The notes: a model not told the origin generated them from the letters alone. Shown: positions 1 through 8,747, counted from the stretch's first letter. The stretch: DNA of 64,000 nucleotides from CAZCEC01 sp964497615 (GCA_964497615.1 CAZCEC010000004.1:62001-126000), one strand, 5' to 3'. Translations and numbers: made by a program.

Positions 1-521
1 CCTGGGAAGCCCTCCTGGCCCAGCACCAGGAGGCCGTCTTTCGCCTCGCCTACCTGCTCCTGGGTGATGCCGACGATGCCCAGGATGTGGCGCAGGAGGC
101 CTTTATCCGCGCCTATCACGCGCTCGGCCGGTTCGACCCCGCGCGCCCGCTGCGCCCGTGGCTGTTGCGCATCACCGCCAACCTGGCCCGCAACCGCCGC
201 CGCGCGCTGGGGCGCTACCTGGCCGCCCTCCAGCGCGCCCTACTGGCCGAGCCGCGCCCAACCGAGCCCGCGCCCGTCGAGGCGCTGACCGCCCAACAGT
301 TGGCGGCCCAGGCGTTGTGGCAGGCCGTCCGCCGCCTGCCGCCCGCTGATCAGGAAGTGATCTACCTGCGCTACTTTCTGGAACTGCCCGAGGCGGAGAT
401 GGCCGGCGCTTTGCAGGTGGCATCGGGCACCGTCAAGTCGCGCCTGCATCGGGCGCTCAAGCGCCTGCGGGCCGTGGTCGAGATCGAGTTTCCTGAACTG
501 CAAGAGAAGGTACCGGGATGA
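1..521 (+). CDS. ECF RNA polymerase sigma factor (5' truncated)
   Basis: The reading frame is open from the left edge (first full codon at 3), so the N-terminus lies outside the window. Visible are a sigma region 2 (LAYLLLGDADDAQDVAQEAF, the core-binding and -10 recognition helices) and a region 4 with the helix-turn-helix sequence EAEMAGALQVASGTVKSRLH near the C-terminus. There is no region 3, which is the ECF (sigma-70 group 4) layout. The stop overlaps the next start as ATGA (518-521), so the next gene is translationally coupled and is probably the partner regulator. Family assignment is firm; the signal it answers to is unknown. Confidence 0.93.
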   Translation, partial: WEALLAQHQEAVFRLAYLLLGDADDAQDVAQEAFIRAYHALGRFDPARPLRPWLLRITANLARNRRRALGRYLAALQRALLAEPRPTEPAPVEALTAQQLAAQALWQAVRRLPPADQEVIYLRYFLELPEAEMAGALQVASGTVKSRLHRALKRLRAVVEIEFPELQEKVPG

Positions 522-1327
522 GTCTGCCCCCTACCGCGCCCCTGGCCGCCAATGGCGCCAACCCCGCGCCGCGCTGGCACGCCCGCCTGACGGCTGTGGC
601 CCGCGCCATGCCCTACCCGCCCACGCCCGACCTGGCGCCGGTTGTTATGCGACGCCTCGCGCCCCGGCCCGCGGCGGCCGCCCGGCCGCGCCGCCTGGCA
701 TATGGGTTGGTGCTCGCCCTGATTCTGCTGGCCGCGATCTTGGCGGTCCCCAGTGTGCGCGCGGGCCTGCTCGAATTCATCCAACTGGGCGCGGTCCGCA
801 TCCTGTTTGCGCCCAGCGCCACGCCCACGGGCATCCCCTCCCAGGAACCGACCCTGGTGCCGTCGGTGCTCGATCTGGGCGGCCAAACCACCCTGGCCGA
901 GGCGCGCGCGCAGGTAGACTTCGCCATCCGGCTGCCTGCCTACCCGCCCGATCTCGGCGAGCCAGACCTGGCCTTTGTGCAGGACCTGGACGGCCAGTCT
1001 GTGGTGCTGGTGTGGCTGGCGCCGGGCAGCGAGAGTGAAGTGCTGTTGAGCCTGCATCTCCTGCACTCGCCCCTGATGGCCCAAAAACTCTTTCACGACG
1101 TGGAGAAGGACAATCCCCCTGGCTTGGAATTGACTGAGGTGAATGATGCCCTGGCCCTGTGGACCACGGGCCCGTATGTCTTGATCAATCGCCGTGGCGG
1201 GTTTGTGGAGCGGCGGTTGGTAGAAGGCCATGCCCTCATCTGGGTCGAGGGCGCCCTGACCTATCGCCTGGAGACCCAGGCGGACCTGGCCGAAGCAGTC
1301 CGCATCGCCGCGTCGTTGGCCGAGTAG
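518..1327 (+). CDS. Membrane protein, probable anti-sigma partner
   Basis: A 269-residue protein with about 60 N-terminal residues rich in Pro and Ala, a basic stretch (RPRR), one strong transmembrane segment at about residues 61-79 (YGLVLALILLAAILAVPSVR), and a roughly 190-residue C-terminal part expected outside the membrane. The C-terminal part resembles the DUF4367-type sensor domains of Gram-positive anti-sigma proteins, but this is inferred from layout and a general look, not a clear motif; no zinc-binding HxxxCxxC anti-sigma motif is visible. The ATGA overlap with the upstream ECF sigma gene is the best argument for an anti-sigma or sigma-modulating role. Confidence 0.7.
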   Translation: MSLPPTAPLAANGANPAPRWHARLTAVARAMPYPPTPDLAPVVMRRLAPRPAAAARPRRLAYGLVLALILLAAILAVPSVRAGLLEFIQLGAVRILFAPSATPTGIPSQEPTLVPSVLDLGGQTTLAEARAQVDFAIRLPAYPPDLGEPDLAFVQDLDGQSVVLVWLAPGSESEVLLSLHLLHSPLMAQKLFHDVEKDNPPGLELTEVNDALALWTTGPYVLINRRGGFVERRLVEGHALIWVEGALTYRLETQADLAEAVRIAASLAE

Positions 1328-1435
1328 GGCCATCCTCACAGACGGCTGGTGGGGGCGCGCTGCGCTCTTTGCGCCGGCCACAGCCGTCCGCGCCATTTGA
1401 CAGCCGCGCCTCTCCCGGCTACCCTTTCCGGCGCC

Positions 1436-2398
1436 ATGCGCACCGGCGTCACCACCATCGATCTCAACCTGCGCTCCGGCCCCGGCACGCAGTTCAACAT
1501 CCTGGTTGTACTGCCGCCCAATACGCCCGTCGAAGTCACCGGCGAACAGGGCGATTGGCTGGCCGTGCGCGCCCTGGGGCAGACCGGCCATGCCCACCGC
1601 GCCTACGTGCGCCTGGATGACCAGGGCGTGTCCGACGGCCTGATCGGCGCGCCCGGCGTCGCGACCGTGCCGGACCCGATCGACTCCGTGCCCCTGGCCG
1701 CCGCTCCGGACCAGCAGATTAAGCTGGGTCCCAACCCCTCCGGCACCGACCGGCAGGTGGCCAACACCTGGAACAAGTATGGCGGCCTGCTGGCGGCGCT
1801 GGCCGCCCAACTGCGCATCGACCCCGGCGCGGCAGTCGCGGTGCTGGCCATCGAGTCCGGCGGGCGCGGCTTCGCCGCCGACGGCCGCATGATCATCCGG
1901 TTTGAGAACCATCTCTTCTACCGCCAATGGGGCAAGGACCACCGCGACCTATACGACCGCCACTTCAGGTTCAGCCCGGAGAAGAATTGGCAGGGCCACC
2001 AGTGGCGGCAGTTCGCCAACCAGCCCTTCCGCGATTTCCACGGCACGCAGGACGGCGAGTGGCAGGCCTTCAGCTTTGCGCGCACCCTCGATGACACCGC
2101 CGCCAAGCTCTCCATTAGCATGGGCGGGCCGCAGATCGTCGGCTTCAACTACACCACCCTCGGCTTCGAGTCCGTCCACCAGATGTACGACGCCTTCTCG
2201 GCCAACGAGCGCAACCAGATCATCGGCTTCTTCGACTTCGTGCAGGGCCCCAGCCGCGATTCGCGCCGCGTGCTGGCCCTCCAGCAAGGCGACTTCACCA
2301 CCTTCGCCTCGATGTACAACGGCCCCGGCCAGGCTGCCCGTTACGGCAGCCTGATGCAGGGGTTGTTCGACGTCTTCAAGCGTCTCAAGCCGGCCTAA
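1436..2398 (+). CDS. SH3-domain N-acetylmuramidase (DUF3380 type)
   Basis: A 320-residue protein with two parts. Residues about 1-65 form a bacterial SH3 domain (LNLRSGPGTQFNILVVLPP), which usually binds cell wall. The rest matches the N-acetylmuramidase family PF11860: an ESGG catalytic-glutamate region (AVLAIESGGRGF), then RFENHLFY, and further down ISMGGPQIVGFNY. It should cleave peptidoglycan glycan strands. The ATG at 1436 is chosen because the SH3 domain starts right after it; the open frame extends upstream to 1349 without homology. No signal peptide is visible, so export would need a holin or a non-classical route. Similar enzymes occur as phage endolysins, but no phage genes surround it. 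Confidence 0.85.
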   Translation: MRTGVTTIDLNLRSGPGTQFNILVVLPPNTPVEVTGEQGDWLAVRALGQTGHAHRAYVRLDDQGVSDGLIGAPGVATVPDPIDSVPLAAAPDQQIKLGPNPSGTDRQVANTWNKYGGLLAALAAQLRIDPGAAVAVLAIESGGRGFAADGRMIIRFENHLFYRQWGKDHRDLYDRHFRFSPEKNWQGHQWRQFANQPFRDFHGTQDGEWQAFSFARTLDDTAAKLSISMGGPQIVGFNYTTLGFESVHQMYDAFSANERNQIIGFFDFVQGPSRDSRRVLALQQGDFTTFASMYNGPGQAARYGSLMQGLFDVFKRLKPA

Positions 2399-2416
2399 GC
2401 GCCGCCTCGCTCCCTC

Positions 2417-3253
2417 ATGCCCGCCGCCAAAAAACTTGCCCGCAACAAGCTGAACAACCTCGACGCCAAGACCTGGCTCAAATTCCAGAAGTCGTGGTTC
2501 ATCCACAACCCGCCGCCGCGCCGCAAGGACGTCCTGCTCCACCCGGCCAAGTTCCCCGAGACCCTGGCCCAGGAGTTCATCGAGTTCTTTACCAAGCGCG
2601 GCCAGACCGTGCTCGACCCAATGATGGGCACCGGCTCGGCGGTGGTGGCGGCCTTGCGCGCCGGCCGGCGCGGCGTGGGCGTGGAGCTCAACCCCCGCTA
2701 CTTTGAGATTGCCGAGAAGGTCATCGCCGACGAAGTCGCGGCGCTGGGCGGCGTTCCCAAACGGCGCAGGCCCTTGCTCTTCAACCTCGATGCTGCCGCG
2801 CTCTCGCAGCACAAATTGCCCCGGATCACCTACGTCATCACCTCGCCTCCCTATTGGGACATGCTGCGCGCCCGCGGCGCCGAGACCCAAAAGAAGCGTC
2901 GCGGCACCCCCGGCCTGGACGTGTTCTACTCCGATGACCCCAACGACCTGGGCAACGTGGCGGACTACGACGAGTTTGTCCAGCGGCTGTGCGCCATCTA
3001 CGTCGCGCTCAAGCCTGTCCTCAAGCCCCGCGCCTACCTCACCATCATCGTCAAGAATGTCAAGAAAGGCGGCCGGATTTATCCCCTGGCCTGGGACCTC
3101 GGGCGCGAGTTGGGCAAGGTCTACACCCTCAAGGATGAGCGCGTTTGGATGCAGGACAACCAGCGCCTGGCGCCCTATGGCCTGGGCAACGCCTGGGTCA
3201 GCAACACGTTTCATCATTACTGCTTGCAGTTCCGCAACGAGCCGCCTGCCTGA
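2417..3253 (+). CDS. Site-specific DNA methyltransferase
   Basis: A 278-residue S-adenosylmethionine-dependent DNA methylase. In order: motif X (HPAKFPE, residues 42-48), motif I of the AdoMet site (LDPMMGTGS, about 66-74), an acidic motif II residue (E90), and the catalytic motif IV TSPPYW (about 142-147). An SPPY tetrad with this order suggests exocyclic amino methylation, most likely N4-cytosine, though N6-adenine cannot be excluded. It lies 18 bp after the muramidase and 18 bp before a protein with a PD-(D/E)xK-like signature, so it could be the modification half of a type II restriction-modification system rather than an orphan. The recognition sequence cannot be deduced. Confidence 0.88.
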   Translation: MPAAKKLARNKLNNLDAKTWLKFQKSWFIHNPPPRRKDVLLHPAKFPETLAQEFIEFFTKRGQTVLDPMMGTGSAVVAALRAGRRGVGVELNPRYFEIAEKVIADEVAALGGVPKRRRPLLFNLDAAALSQHKLPRITYVITSPPYWDMLRARGAETQKKRRGTPGLDVFYSDDPNDLGNVADYDEFVQRLCAIYVALKPVLKPRAYLTIIVKNVKKGGRIYPLAWDLGRELGKVYTLKDERVWMQDNQRLAPYGLGNAWVSNTFHHYCLQFRNEPPA

Positions 3254-3271
3254 AGCCCGCGGCGGTCCGCC

Positions 3272-4261
3272 ATGCCCGCGCCTCCGCCCATCCTGCGCCT
3301 GCCCTACGACGCCTCCCTCACCGTCGCCGGCATCGAGTATGCCAAGCGCTCGCTGCACTATACCTACAACCGCATGCGCCTGGGCACCGCCGCGCGCCTG
3401 CGCAAGATCGTGGCCGGCGTGGCGGTGGAGTTGGCCTTCCGGCGCTGGCTGGAGGCGCAGAACGTGCCCTACGACCTGCTCGGCGCCACCCCCTTCACCG
3501 AGCCGGACCGCTACGATCTGCGCCTTGGCGGCCGGCGCTGCGATGTCAAGAGTTTCCTGGTGAGCGACCGGCCTAAGATCACCCGCCTGCGCCGCGACCC
3601 CGCCGAGTTGTACCAGGCCGCCGCCCTGGTGCCCGAAGATCAGTTCCATAGCGACACAATGGGCGAGCACGACATCTACCTGTTCGGCTTCCTGGCCGGG
3701 TTGGAGATGCGCGGCCTTGCGGCCCTGGAGCGCGCCCTGGCCGCCGAGCAGCCCATCTACCTGCTGCACGCCTTTGAGGAGGCCAGTTGGCGCGGCGAGG
3801 GCCAGTGGCAGTCGCTGGGCCGGCTCGTGTTCAAGACTGATACCCGCGAACTGGTCGAGGTGGAACTTGGCGGGCAGGACCAGGCCCGCGCCGCCCTGGT
3901 GGAACGGCTGCGCCTGCCGCCCCGCGTCCGCGCCGTGACCGACGCCGAGTTCTATGCCCTGCTTTACCTGCACGCGCCGCGCCTGCCCACCGGGCCGGTG
4001 GGCGTGCACAGCCCGGCCCGCAAGGAAACCAGGTTGGTGACTCCCAGTGATTGGGATAACATCTGGGTGTATGGCCTGGAGGTGTTCCTGGCTGGCTGGC
4101 TCACCAAGTCCGAGATGCGTGCGCACGGGCAGCGCCTGCCGGCCGGCGCTGAGGTGTGGCAGTACCCGCACACTCAGACCAACAACCAGGCCGTGCCCGT
4201 CACCGCCCTGCGCCCGGTGACCGAATTGGCCGAGATGGTGAAGCGGTGGAAGGCGACCTGA
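3272..4261 (+). CDS. PD-(D/E)xK-like protein, candidate restriction endonuclease
   Basis: A 329-residue protein that I do not recognise by family. Its N-terminal 100 residues carry what looks like a restriction-endonuclease fold signature: E53 in a helix (AVELAFRRWLEAQ), D82 in RYDLRL, then D91-V-K93 in RRCDVKSFL, matching the D-x(n)-(D/E)-x-K active site. The C-terminal two thirds have no motif I can name and could hold target recognition. Position directly after a DNA methylase in the same orientation with an 18-bp gap is the typical restriction-modification arrangement. The nuclease role is therefore inference from motif plus context. The 3' end overlaps the next gene by about 16 bp. Confidence 0.7.
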   Translation: MPAPPPILRLPYDASLTVAGIEYAKRSLHYTYNRMRLGTAARLRKIVAGVAVELAFRRWLEAQNVPYDLLGATPFTEPDRYDLRLGGRRCDVKSFLVSDRPKITRLRRDPAELYQAAALVPEDQFHSDTMGEHDIYLFGFLAGLEMRGLAALERALAAEQPIYLLHAFEEASWRGEGQWQSLGRLVFKTDTRELVEVELGGQDQARAALVERLRLPPRVRAVTDAEFYALLYLHAPRLPTGPVGVHSPARKETRLVTPSDWDNIWVYGLEVFLAGWLTKSEMRAHGQRLPAGAEVWQYPHTQTNNQAVPVTALRPVTELAEMVKRWKAT

Positions 4262-5265
4262 CCCAGGACGTGACCCTGGACTGCGGCGACGCGGTGGGGC
4301 CGGTGCCCGTGTGGGCAGTGGCCCAGGCCGCGCCGCGCTATGCCGCCCTCACCGGCGGCGCCTGCCAGCCGCAGCTCGCGGCCGTGGTCTTCGATGCCAC
4401 CCGCAACCCGCGTTCGCTGGACCACTACTTCCCGCTGGTCCGCGCCCTGGCTGGCGCCGAGCGCGACCTCTTTGATGACCTGGTGCGCGAGATCGCCGCC
4501 CATCCCGGCTTCGATCTGCGCCTCTATGGCCCCGCCCGCGCCGACCTCACCGCCGATCTGCCCCTCAGCGCCCGCCACATTGTAGCTGGTCATCTCGCCG
4601 AGACGTACTTCTATCGCCGCGACATCTTGGACCGCCTGCTCAGCGCCCCGCGCCATTTCTTCCTCTATACCACCCGCGCTGCCTTCGCCGACGACGGCGG
4701 CGAGGCCGGCGGCTGCTTCAACCCGGAGCGCGAGGCCTTGCAGTTGGTCCTGTCGCGCCTGTTCGAAGGCTTCTACGAAGAGTGGCCGGGCGTCGCCCCC
4801 TTTCTGCACGAGTTCGGCCACATGCTGGACTTCTTCGATGCCGGCGCCGGGCGCTTCGGCCACAGTCAGGGCCTCCTGCCCGGCCTCAGCCCGTCTGACG
4901 GCGACGTGTTCACCCCCGTCGCCCGCAACCTGTTCTTGCGCGGCAAGCGCCTGGAGTACGACCGCTACCGGGCCCTCCTGGAGAGCCGCGCCGCCCCCGA
5001 CCTCCCGTTCCCCATCGGCCATCCCTACGTCTTCCAGAATGACACCGAGTTTGCCGCCGGCTACTTCGAGATGTTCTTTCGCAACCCACACGCCCAGGCC
5101 GAGCAGAACCCCGACCTGCACGCCGGCTTCGTGGCCCTCTTCGGCTACGACCCGCGCCGCTGCTGGCCGCAGGACTTTCCGTTTTACATTGAATCGAACC
5201 GGAAGTTCTACGCGTCCGGCGAGGCGCTGTGGCCGCTGGGCATCACCGCGCCGGACCTTCAGTAA
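4246..5265 (+). CDS. Zinc metallopeptidase, M90/MtfA-like
   Basis: About 339 residues. It contains HEFGHMLDFF (HExxH zinc-binding and catalytic motif, about residues 188-192) and later a TEFAAGYFEMFF segment whose glutamate is placed like the third zinc ligand, followed by a NPDLHAGFVALFGYDP-like tail. This pattern resembles the MtfA/M90 peptidases (in E. coli, a regulator of glucose phosphotransferase expression via Mlc). There is no ATG before the conserved part; GTG at 4246 is taken, overlapping the upstream gene, with GTG 4270 as an alternative. No signal peptide is seen. Its place behind a methylase/nuclease-like pair is unexplained. Confidence 0.75.
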   Translation: MEGDLTQDVTLDCGDAVGPVPVWAVAQAAPRYAALTGGACQPQLAAVVFDATRNPRSLDHYFPLVRALAGAERDLFDDLVREIAAHPGFDLRLYGPARADLTADLPLSARHIVAGHLAETYFYRRDILDRLLSAPRHFFLYTTRAAFADDGGEAGGCFNPEREALQLVLSRLFEGFYEEWPGVAPFLHEFGHMLDFFDAGAGRFGHSQGLLPGLSPSDGDVFTPVARNLFLRGKRLEYDRYRALLESRAAPDLPFPIGHPYVFQNDTEFAAGYFEMFFRNPHAQAEQNPDLHAGFVALFGYDPRRCWPQDFPFYIESNRKFYASGEALWPLGITAPDLQ

Positions 5266-5293
5266 ACGGCCTGCGAATCCGCAGCGGCCGTTT
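5264..5293. terminator. Bidirectional hairpin between convergent genes
   Basis: Arms AAACGGCC (5264-5271) and GGCCGTTT (5286-5293) enclose a second short stem TGCG/CGCA around AATC. The A run on one side and T run on the other suit termination in both directions between the peptidase gene and the convergent dehydratase gene. The left arm overlaps the peptidase stop codon. Confidence 0.65.
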
Positions 5294-5305
5294 CGGGCAC
5301 ACCGC

Positions 5306-8011
5306 CTACACGCTGATCCCCAGCAGCCCCCGCGTCAACTGAAAGTCCACCGCCTGCCGTGCCAGCGCCTTCGGCCGGTAGCGGCGCGAAAGTGTGTCGG
5401 CGACCAACCCCATCATCCGCCCAGCCCATGCGCCAGGATCGTCGTCGAGCGCCAGATCAAACCCGGCCTCCCAGTCGGCCTCAGACGACACCGTGACTTG
5501 CACTACCGGCACCAGCGGATGCCCCTGCGCCGTTCGCGCGCCGGGCACGGCCAGCACCACCTCCACGCCGGTCGCGCCCAGGCCCGTCAGGGTCTCGACC
5601 CAGTGCCCCGACGGCGCCTCCACGATGTGGAAACCCCTGTTCATCGCCGCCTGCCCATAGGCCAATGTGGCGCGTGCCGGCTCGGCGCCCAGCGTGCCGG
5701 ACGCAAACGCCGCGTTGTTCCACAGGCTGGCGCTGGAGGGCGTCACCACCGTGCCCCCCGCCGCCACGATTGTTCGCGTCACTTGCGCCAATGCGTCTGC
5801 CAACGGGTTCGGCACTGGCCCGGCCGTCATCAGGCCCAGCCGCACGCTTTCCAGCCCGGCCGTCTGTTCGCCGGGCAGGGGCCAGGCGGTCAGTGTCTGG
5901 CGGAACCACGTCTCGATCTTCCCCAGCACCGCTTCAATCCCGCCGTCGAGTTGCACGCTCGCCCAGCCGAATCTCTGCCAATCCGTGCCGTCAGCTTCCA
6001 ACTGCCGGCGCATAAAGTCGTTGTGCGTCTTCTCGCAGCCGTGCTCCAGAAACAGCCCCGCGCCCACCAGCGGATGCCGCATATAGTTGAGCAGGGTGCC
6101 ATGCTGCAACCCGCCCGGCGACGGTACGGCCGCCCCGCAGCCCTCCGTATGCACCAGGGCCACGAACCGCGACAATCCATGCGCCTGCCCCAGGTGCAGC
6201 GCGTTCAGCCGGTCGGCCGCCATCCGCGCGATCTGCCCGGCGCACAGGCTGGTGGGTAGGATCAACCCCACCTGGTCCGCGGCCAGGCCGTGCCCCGCCC
6301 GCAGCAGCGAAAGGCTTACCGGCGCGGCTGAAAGGGTATCCGCCCGAATCGGGAGCGGCCGCCCATCCGGTTCAGCCTCGGATATCAAGCGCGCCGCTTG
6401 CCCCGGGCCCGTCTGCCGCCAGTTGCGCCATACCGACACTTGCGTATGCCCGGCCTGCTCTCCCTTGCTGCGGGCGCCCGAGGCAACTTCCAGGGCCAGG
6501 TCCAGCGCCTGCTGCGTCAGCGTCTCCAGCGGCACACCGTCCAGATAGGCGCCGGCATTGATGTCCATCTCCCGCTCCAGCAGCCGGTAGCGCGCGGTAG
6601 TCGTCATCACCTTGAGCGTGGGCACGAACGGGAAGTTGGTGATAGAGCCGTTGCCGGTGGTGAACATGATCAGGTTGCACCCGCCCGCCACCTGCCCGGC
6701 GATGCTCTCCAGGTCGTTGCCCGGCGTGTTCATAAAATAGTAGCCGGGCGCGGCCATGCGTTCGGCGTAGTCCACGGCGTAGTCCAGCCGCACCGCCGGG
6801 TCGCGCTTGGTGGCGGCCCCGATGGATTTGAGGGTGATGTTGTACAACCCGCGATAGCGGTTGCCCCCCGAGGTGTTGCCCTCGCTGGTTACGCCGTGCC
6901 AGGCCAACAGGTCCTTGAAGTCCTGAATGTAGCGCAGGACGGCGCGGGCGGTCTCCACATCGCGCACGTTTTGCAGCAGGTAACTCTCAGCCCCCACCAA
7001 CTCTGTCGTCTCGCCCAGGGTGGCCGCCCCGCCGTGGCGAATGATCTCGCGCGCCACCGCGGCGGCCAGGGGATTGCCCGACACGCCCGAAAACGCGTCC
7101 GACCCGCCGCATTGCAGGGCAAGGTTGAGAAAGCGCACCGGAACTGGCTGGCGCGGCGCGGTGCTCACCTGCGGCAGCCAATCCCGCACCTGCCACGCGC
7201 CGCGTTCCAGGTCGGCTTCGTACAACCCGCCGAGGGTCAGGAAGGCGTGCCGCACGGCGTCCAGCGGGTACGCCTGTTCGCGCGCATATGCCTCCAGATC
7301 AGCATTGGTGATGCCTCCCGCGCCGTCGTCGGCCACCAGCACCGCCCCCACATTGGGGTGAACCATGAAGCCGGCCAGGGTGCGCAGCAGCAGGGTGCGG
7401 TTGTTGAGCGGCTCATCGCCCGCGCCCTCGGTGTGGGCCACCGCCGCGATGCCGTCCAGGTTCGGATGGTCCCGCCCCGCCCCGCGCAGTTTGGCTTCCA
7501 AGGCGCGCACGTAGCTGGCCGAACGTGAGGTGAGACCCAGCAGCACAATGACGTTGCGCGTGCCTGCGCCGCGCCCGCCTGGCCGGGGGTATCCTAGAAA
7601 GGTGCGCGGTTCGGCCGCGCCCGCCACCTGCACGCCCGGCTCGAACCGCGCCTCGTCGAGAACGTAGTCCACGGAGTCGTTGCGGAAGTTGGGCGCTTCC
7701 GGCAGGGCAAAGGGAACGGTGCGGCCCTCCAGCGCTTCCAGCATCGCCCCGTTGCACACGTAGTCGCCCGCGCGAATATCCGCCAGCGCCCGGCCAAAGG
7801 GCAGTCCCCACGAGAGCAAGGCCTCGCCCGCCGCAATGGGCCGGATGGCAAAGCGGTGGCCTTCCAGCACAGGGCGCGCCAGCGGCCACGTCGCGCCCGC
7901 ATGCGTCACGCGCAGACCGGCCGCCAGGGTGCGCGTAGCAATGGCGACATTGTCCCCTGGCGCTGGCAGCCGCGCCACGTCCTCAAGTGGTACTGCAAGG
8001 TGTTTGGTCAT
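5306..8011 (-). CDS. UxaA-family altronate/galactarate dehydratase-like protein, extended
   Basis: A 901-residue protein starting at ATG 8011, preceded by a good AGGAG site (the frame is open 30 bases further up). The N-terminal 80 or so residues are a SAF domain. Residues about 125-535 match the UxaA core (GYPRPGGRGAGTRN, ALQCGGSDAFSGVSGNP, MNTPGNDLESIAGQVAGGCN, TTGNGSITNFP). Known members dehydrate altronate or galactarate with iron. It is much longer than the usual 500 residues: the C-terminal 370 residues include a partial repeat of the family (VALVHTEGCGA, FLEHGCEKTHND). It is divergent from a glycosidase/SDR block, fitting sugar-acid catabolism. The substrate is not determined. Confidence 0.85.
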   Translation of the reverse strand: MTKHLAVPLEDVARLPAPGDNVAIATRTLAAGLRVTHAGATWPLARPVLEGHRFAIRPIAAGEALLSWGLPFGRALADIRAGDYVCNGAMLEALEGRTVPFALPEAPNFRNDSVDYVLDEARFEPGVQVAGAAEPRTFLGYPRPGGRGAGTRNVIVLLGLTSRSASYVRALEAKLRGAGRDHPNLDGIAAVAHTEGAGDEPLNNRTLLLRTLAGFMVHPNVGAVLVADDGAGGITNADLEAYAREQAYPLDAVRHAFLTLGGLYEADLERGAWQVRDWLPQVSTAPRQPVPVRFLNLALQCGGSDAFSGVSGNPLAAAVAREIIRHGGAATLGETTELVGAESYLLQNVRDVETARAVLRYIQDFKDLLAWHGVTSEGNTSGGNRYRGLYNITLKSIGAATKRDPAVRLDYAVDYAERMAAPGYYFMNTPGNDLESIAGQVAGGCNLIMFTTGNGSITNFPFVPTLKVMTTTARYRLLEREMDINAGAYLDGVPLETLTQQALDLALEVASGARSKGEQAGHTQVSVWRNWRQTGPGQAARLISEAEPDGRPLPIRADTLSAAPVSLSLLRAGHGLAADQVGLILPTSLCAGQIARMAADRLNALHLGQAHGLSRFVALVHTEGCGAAVPSPGGLQHGTLLNYMRHPLVGAGLFLEHGCEKTHNDFMRRQLEADGTDWQRFGWASVQLDGGIEAVLGKIETWFRQTLTAWPLPGEQTAGLESVRLGLMTAGPVPNPLADALAQVTRTIVAAGGTVVTPSSASLWNNAAFASGTLGAEPARATLAYGQAAMNRGFHIVEAPSGHWVETLTGLGATGVEVVLAVPGARTAQGHPLVPVVQVTVSSEADWEAGFDLALDDDPGAWAGRMMGLVADTLSRRYRPKALARQAVDFQLTRGLLGISV

Positions 8012-8147
8012 TCGCTCCTGGGTGGCTCCACTATACTGCAACTGGTGTATTTTGTGCCTGCCCGGCTAACGTCTAGAATAGAGTCGCTACTTGGCACCCA
8101 GGAAGTGGCTGAGCCTTCGGGGTCGTCACTCTCTAGGAGAATTGTTT

Positions 8148-8747
8148 GTGGCCGACAACGACTATCACTTTATCACCACCTGGCGCATACCCGGCACGCT
8201 GTCCGAAGTCATGGGCATCCTTTCCAACGCCGCCGATCTGCCGCGCTGGTGGCCCTCGGTGTACTTGGAAGTCAAGGAGCTTGAGCCCGGCGATGAGCGC
8301 GGCTTGGGCAAGGTAGTGGACTTATACACCAAGGGCTGGCTGCCCTACACCCTGCGCTGGCAGTTCCGAGTCACTGAGTCGCACGACCTGGGCTTCACCC
8401 TCGAAGCCTGGGGCGACTTCGCCGGCCGCGGCGTCTGGTCCTTTGCGCCGGACGGTCCCGATGTCCTCGTCACCTATGACTGGAAGGTGCGGGCCGACAA
8501 ACCCCTGCTCCGCGACTACTCGTGGCTGATGAAGCCGATCTTCTCGGCCAACCACCGCTGGGCCATGGTCCAAGGCGAAAGGAGCCTGCTGCTGGAACTG
8601 GCCCGCCGCCGCGCCCGCAGCGACCTCGAGCGCGACCTGATTCCCTCGCCCCCCGGCCCCACCCGCTGGTGGCCGGCGCCCGCCCTGCTGCTCATTGCCG
8701 TTGGCGTATTGGTGCTGTGGCTCATCAGCCGCCGCCGGACCCGCTAA
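8148..8747 (+). CDS. SRPBCC-fold protein with C-terminal membrane anchor
   Basis: A 199-residue protein. The first 150 or so residues look like a START/SRPBCC (polyketide cyclase-like) hydrophobic-ligand-binding domain: TTWRIPGTLSEVMGIL, then LPRWWPSVY, and VTYDWKV. The C-terminus is a tail anchor, WWPAPALLLIAVGVLVLWLI followed by the basic tail RRRTR, so the domain should sit on the cytoplasmic membrane face. GTG 8148 is taken as start because AGGAG lies 8 nt before it; the frame is open upstream. It is likely co-transcribed with the glycosidase 36 bp downstream. The ligand is unknown. Confidence 0.75.
   Translation: MADNDYHFITTWRIPGTLSEVMGILSNAADLPRWWPSVYLEVKELEPGDERGLGKVVDLYTKGWLPYTLRWQFRVTESHDLGFTLEAWGDFAGRGVWSFAPDGPDVLVTYDWKVRADKPLLRDYSWLMKPIFSANHRWAMVQGERSLLLELARRRARSDLERDLIPSPPGPTRWWPAPALLLIAVGVLVLWLISRRRTR

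Noticed and set aside
371..1942. Long minus-strand open frame (523 codons) opposite the sigma, anti-sigma and muramidase genes
   Set aside because: It is antisense to clear protein families and has the Gly/Ala/Arg/His-rich composition of high-GC shadow frames.
1436..2398. Muramidase as part of a prophage
   Set aside because: No integrase, capsid, tail or holin genes surround it; the SH3 domain fits a chromosomal cell-wall enzyme too.
1949..4171. 740-codon antisense open frame
   Set aside because: Opposite methylase and nuclease-like genes; no domain, no ribosome site.
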